A DNA stretch of 11,306 bases, taken from assembly GCF_001556185.1 (NCBI RefSeq), contig NZ_LSIJ01000004.1, positions 1-11,306 on the forward strand, in the 5' to 3' direction. The notes under the pieces are model-generated. The model searched no databases and was not told the origin of the DNA. It saw only the letters and a program-made list of their open reading frames with translations. Shown piece by piece: positions 6,992 to 11,306 of the stretch (position 1 is its first letter; each line of letters begins with the position of its first letter). A program made the position numbers and the translations under genes. The DNA is from Sphingomonas sp. CCH10-B3. Its GTDB lineage: Bacteria; Pseudomonadota; Alphaproteobacteria; Sphingomonadales; Sphingomonadaceae.

Positions 6992-7099
6992 TGGCCCGCC
7001 GTGAGGCGGATGACAGGGTTGGTGGAGCGGGTGGGGCGAGTGGGACCGTTGTGCGAATGGCAGAAGTTGGGTGCGAAGTCGGCGTTGGCCAGACCCTAA
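6992..7099 (+). pseudogene. Degenerate second copy of the antiporter 3' end
   Basis: Bases 7004-7031 match 6798-6825, the last codons of the antiporter, at 25 of 28 positions. Read in the corresponding frame this gives RRMTGLVERV, against KRMAGLVERA in the intact gene. The frame then continues for 22 further codons to a TAA at 7097-7099, beyond the point where the intact gene stops. An ATG at 7010 could open a 29-codon reading frame, but without a ribosome binding site, so I read it as a remnant and not as a gene. The REP-like pair lies between the two copies, which suggests a local duplication or an insertion that displaced the original tail. Confidence 0.55.
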
Positions 7100-7127
7100 A
7101 AATGTGGCGATTGCGTATTTGATAAAC

Positions 7128-7436
7128 CTAGCGAGCGGCGCGGCTCTCCTCAATCCCGTCAAGTATTTCGATAGCGCGCTTTATCTGTTCACCTCGAACA
7201 TTGAGAAACAATCGGCATCCGTCATAAGGAATAACTGAAATATACGCCAAGCGTTGGCGTTGTAATTTCTGTCCTACCAATTGAACGTCAGCGTAGGACG
7301 CGCCTGATTTCTCGGCGATCACCCGATACAGTCGACCACGACCGTTCACAAAATGCCTTATGACGCTGCGTTCCATGGAAGACATGGACAAGGCGATATT
7401 CGCTACTTCTTCATCAGACAGCGGCGTAAGGCCCAT
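7128..7436 (-). CDS. Hypothetical protein with winged-helix-like pattern (102 aa)
   Basis: I do not recognise the family. The protein has no signal peptide or membrane segment. Its order of elements suggests a winged helix-turn-helix: a first helix around MERSVIRHFV (residues 21-30), a second around LYRVIAEKSG (36-45), a possible recognition helix YADVQLVGQKLQRQRL, then a two-stranded wing AYISVIPYDGCRLFLNV and a C-terminal helix EQIKRAIEILDGI. This is a secondary-structure impression only. The start at 7436 has AGAGGA (7446-7451) nine bases upstream. Base composition differs from its neighbours: by hand count 43% GC at 7201-7260 and 50% at 7141-7200, against 67% at 7561-7620 in the adjacent metH. 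It lies 65 bp downstream of metH on the same strand. The composition suggests horizontal acquisition. It could be a DNA-binding regulator or an accessory protein. Confidence 0.6.
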   Translation of the reverse strand: MGLTPLSDEEVANIALSMSSMERSVIRHFVNGRGRLYRVIAEKSGASYADVQLVGQKLQRQRLAYISVIPYDGCRLFLNVRGEQIKRAIEILDGIEESRAAR

Positions 7437-7501
7437 TCCAGGTTTTCCTCTCGCTTAGGTTTTACGATTTTGCGCAGCCTCTCGTCACCCATTACCCACC
7501 C

Positions 7502-10099
<2,598 letters not shown>

Positions 10100-10116
10100 G
10101 TTGGTTCTTCTTCTTG

Positions 10117-10215
10117 CCCTCTCCCCTCCGGGGAGAGGGTCGGGGAGAGGGGCAGTAACAGAGGGAATCGCTTGCGGCGCCCCCTCTCCCAACCCTCTCC
10201 CCTAAGGGGAGAGGG
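10117..10215. repeat. 99-bp inverted-repeat element between the two metH genes
   Basis: The ends are two 23-bp palindromes with the same 10-bp stem CCCTCTCCCC/GGGGAGAGGG: 10117-10139 with loop TCC and 10193-10215 with loop TAA. The inner flanks, GTCGGGGAGAGGGGC and GCCCCCTCTCCCAAC, also pair, so each end as a whole is an imperfect inverted repeat of about 40 bp. Roughly 20 unpaired bases lie in the middle. On the metH transcript the second palindrome ends 17 nt before the start codon of the downstream gene. The element may reduce readthrough, stabilise mRNA or shape translation of the second gene. It resembles the element at 3890-4052 in style but not in exact sequence. Confidence 0.85.
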
Positions 10216-10225
10216 CTTTTGAGGA

Positions 10226-11272
10226 TCAGGCCGCCATCGTCATCGGCTCCAGCCCGGCGAGCCGCGTCGCGACCGGCTGCTCGGGCAGTGCGCGCGCGGG
10301 GAGGCCCGCCACCGACTGCGCAATCGCGGCGATATGCGCGGGCGTCGAGCCGCAGCAGCCGCCGAGGATGTTGACCTGCCCGGCTTCGGCCCATTCATGG
10401 ACCAGAGCAGCGGTTTCCTCGGGCAGCTCGTCATAGGCGCCGAGTTCGTTGGGCAGGCCGGCGTTCGGGTAGACCATGATCAGCGTGTCGGCGATGCCCG
10501 CCAGCGTCTTGACGTGCGGGCGCAGCTGCTCCGCGCCGAACGAGCAGTTGAGCCCGATCGTCAGCGGCCGCGCGTGGCGCACCGCATGCCAGAACGCCTC
10601 GACGGTATGCCCCGACAGATTGCGCCCCGACAGATCGGTCAGCGTCATCGACAGCATGATCGGCAAGTCGCGCCCCAGCGCCTCGCCTGCCTCGATCGCG
10701 GCCATGATCCCGGCCTTGGCGTTGAGCGTGTCGAACACCGTTTCGATCAGCACGAAATCGATGCCGCCGTCGACCAGCGCGTCGATCTGTTCGCGGTAGA
10801 CGTCCTTCAGATAGTCGAAGTCGATCTCGCGATAGCCCGGATCATTGACGTCGGGCGACAGCGACAGCGTCTTGTTGGTCGGGCCGAGCGCCCCGGCAAC
10901 GAAGCGCGGACGGCCGTCCTTGGCGGTGAATTCGTCGGCGACGCGCCGCGCCAGCCGCGCGCTTTCGAGGTTGATCTCGCGCACCAGATGCTCGGCGCCA
11001 TAATCGGCCTGGCTGATGCGGTTGGCCGAGAAGGTGTTGGTCTCGGCAATGTCGGCACCGGCGGCGAAATAGGCGCGGTGGATCGACTCCGGCACATCGG
11101 GCTTGGTCAGCGCGAGGATGTCGTTGTTGCCCTTCTGGTCATGGGCAAGGCCGAGCGCCCCCGCATAATCGGCCTCGGCGAGTTTCCAGTTCTGGATCTC
11201 GGTGCCGAACGCGCCGTCGGTGATCAGGATGCGCTTGGCAGCTTCGGCGAGAAGGGATTCGCGTGGGGTCAT
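10226..11272 (-). CDS. metH: Methionine synthase homocysteine-binding subunit (348 aa)
   Basis: Zinc-dependent homocysteine S-methyltransferase barrel, equivalent to the first domain of full-length MetH. It activates homocysteine as a zinc thiolate to accept the methyl group from methylcobalamin carried by the downstream protein. Visible family marks are DGAFGTEIQ (19-27), ETNTFSAN (77-84), GALGPTNKTLSLSPDV (127-142), IETVFDT and MLSMTLTDLSGR. The zinc ligands are C243 in GLNCSFGAEQLRPH and C306/C307 in GGCCGSTP. The length fits a complete single domain, and the frame ends by a clean TGA, so this is a separate gene and not a frameshifted MetH. The start at 11272 has AAGGA (11280-11284) seven bases upstream. 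The 126-bp spacing to the downstream gene suggests co-transcription. A split metH is known in some alphaproteobacteria, Caulobacter for example, as I recall. Confidence 0.95.
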   Translation of the reverse strand: MTPRESLLAEAAKRILITDGAFGTEIQNWKLAEADYAGALGLAHDQKGNNDILALTKPDVPESIHRAYFAAGADIAETNTFSANRISQADYGAEHLVREINLESARLARRVADEFTAKDGRPRFVAGALGPTNKTLSLSPDVNDPGYREIDFDYLKDVYREQIDALVDGGIDFVLIETVFDTLNAKAGIMAAIEAGEALGRDLPIMLSMTLTDLSGRNLSGHTVEAFWHAVRHARPLTIGLNCSFGAEQLRPHVKTLAGIADTLIMVYPNAGLPNELGAYDELPEETAALVHEWAEAGQVNILGGCCGSTPAHIAAIAQSVAGLPARALPEQPVATRLAGLEPMTMAA

Positions 11273-11279
11273 GTTTATT

Positions 11280-11284
11280 TCCTT
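11280..11284 (-). promoter_or_regulatory. Ribosome binding site of the homocysteine-domain gene
   Basis: On the minus strand AAGGA lies seven bases before the ATG at 11272. It is clearly stronger than the AAGAAG-type site of the downstream metH gene, so the two halves may not be translated equally. Confidence 0.65.
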
Positions 11285-11290
11285 GATAAG

Positions 11291-11306
11291 CCCCTCCCCT
11301 TCAGGG
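11291..11306. repeat. Start of another CCCCTCCCCTTCAGG element, cut by the window edge
   Basis: The last 16 bases begin with the same 15-base terminal repeat, CCCCTCCCCTTCAGG, found at 3890-3904. This indicates another copy, or a single palindrome of the same family, lying just upstream of the metH operon start. Only one arm is visible. Confidence 0.6.

Noticed and set aside
7010..7099. A 29-codon small gene starting at 7010
   Set aside because: No ribosome binding site, and its first codons are a degraded copy of the antiporter's end; better read as a remnant.
10100..10192. N-terminal extension of the downstream metH to the start at 10192
   Set aside because: The added residues translate the palindromic repeat, while the family sequence begins right after the ATG at 10099.
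11273..11306. Possible SAM, SAH or cobalamin riboswitch before the metH operon
   Set aside because: Only 34 bases of leader are visible, made up of a ribosome binding site and a repeat end; no riboswitch motif can be supported.

Overview
The window is high-GC, densely packed bacterial chromosome. Codon use, palindromic repeats of the CCCCTCCCCTTCAGG and CCGTCATTCCCGCG types, a PhoK-type alkaline phosphatase and a two-gene MetH all suggest an alphaproteobacterium, most likely a sphingomonad. That assignment is inference from gene content, not from a marker gene.

Left part (1-5200): a DsbD/ScsB-type periplasmic thiol reductant transporter (minus strand) is divergent from a secreted PhoK-type alkaline phosphatase (plus strand). 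The phosphatase converges on a secreted right-handed beta-helix protein (minus strand). The gap between these two stop codons is filled by a 163-bp palindromic element with a perfect predicted three-way-junction fold.

Middle (5200-7440): a 104-residue two-blade lectin resembles the Ralstonia solanacearum fucose lectin RSL, but its sugar-site residues are changed unequally in the two blades. It is followed by a strong GC hairpin and then a 398-residue CPA2 cation:proton antiporter. Behind the antiporter lies a scarred stretch: an inverted pair of REP-like palindromes, then a degenerate second copy of the antiporter's 3' end. Next is a low-GC small gene (minus strand) with a winged-helix-like pattern and no recognised family.

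Right part (7500-11306): cobalamin-dependent methionine synthase is encoded as two minus-strand genes. The upstream gene carries the homocysteine/zinc domain. The downstream gene carries the pterin, cobalamin and AdoMet-reactivation domains. The 126-bp gap between them holds another inverted-repeat element whose hairpin sits 17 nt upstream of the second start codon. The window ends inside what looks like another copy of the CCCCTCCCCTTCAGG repeat.

Most genes are ordinary. The less ordinary items are the lectin, the elaborate palindromic elements in three intergenic gaps (with a fourth starting at the right edge), the duplicated antiporter tail and the small low-GC gene. I see no CRISPR array, RNA gene, insertion sequence or transposase.
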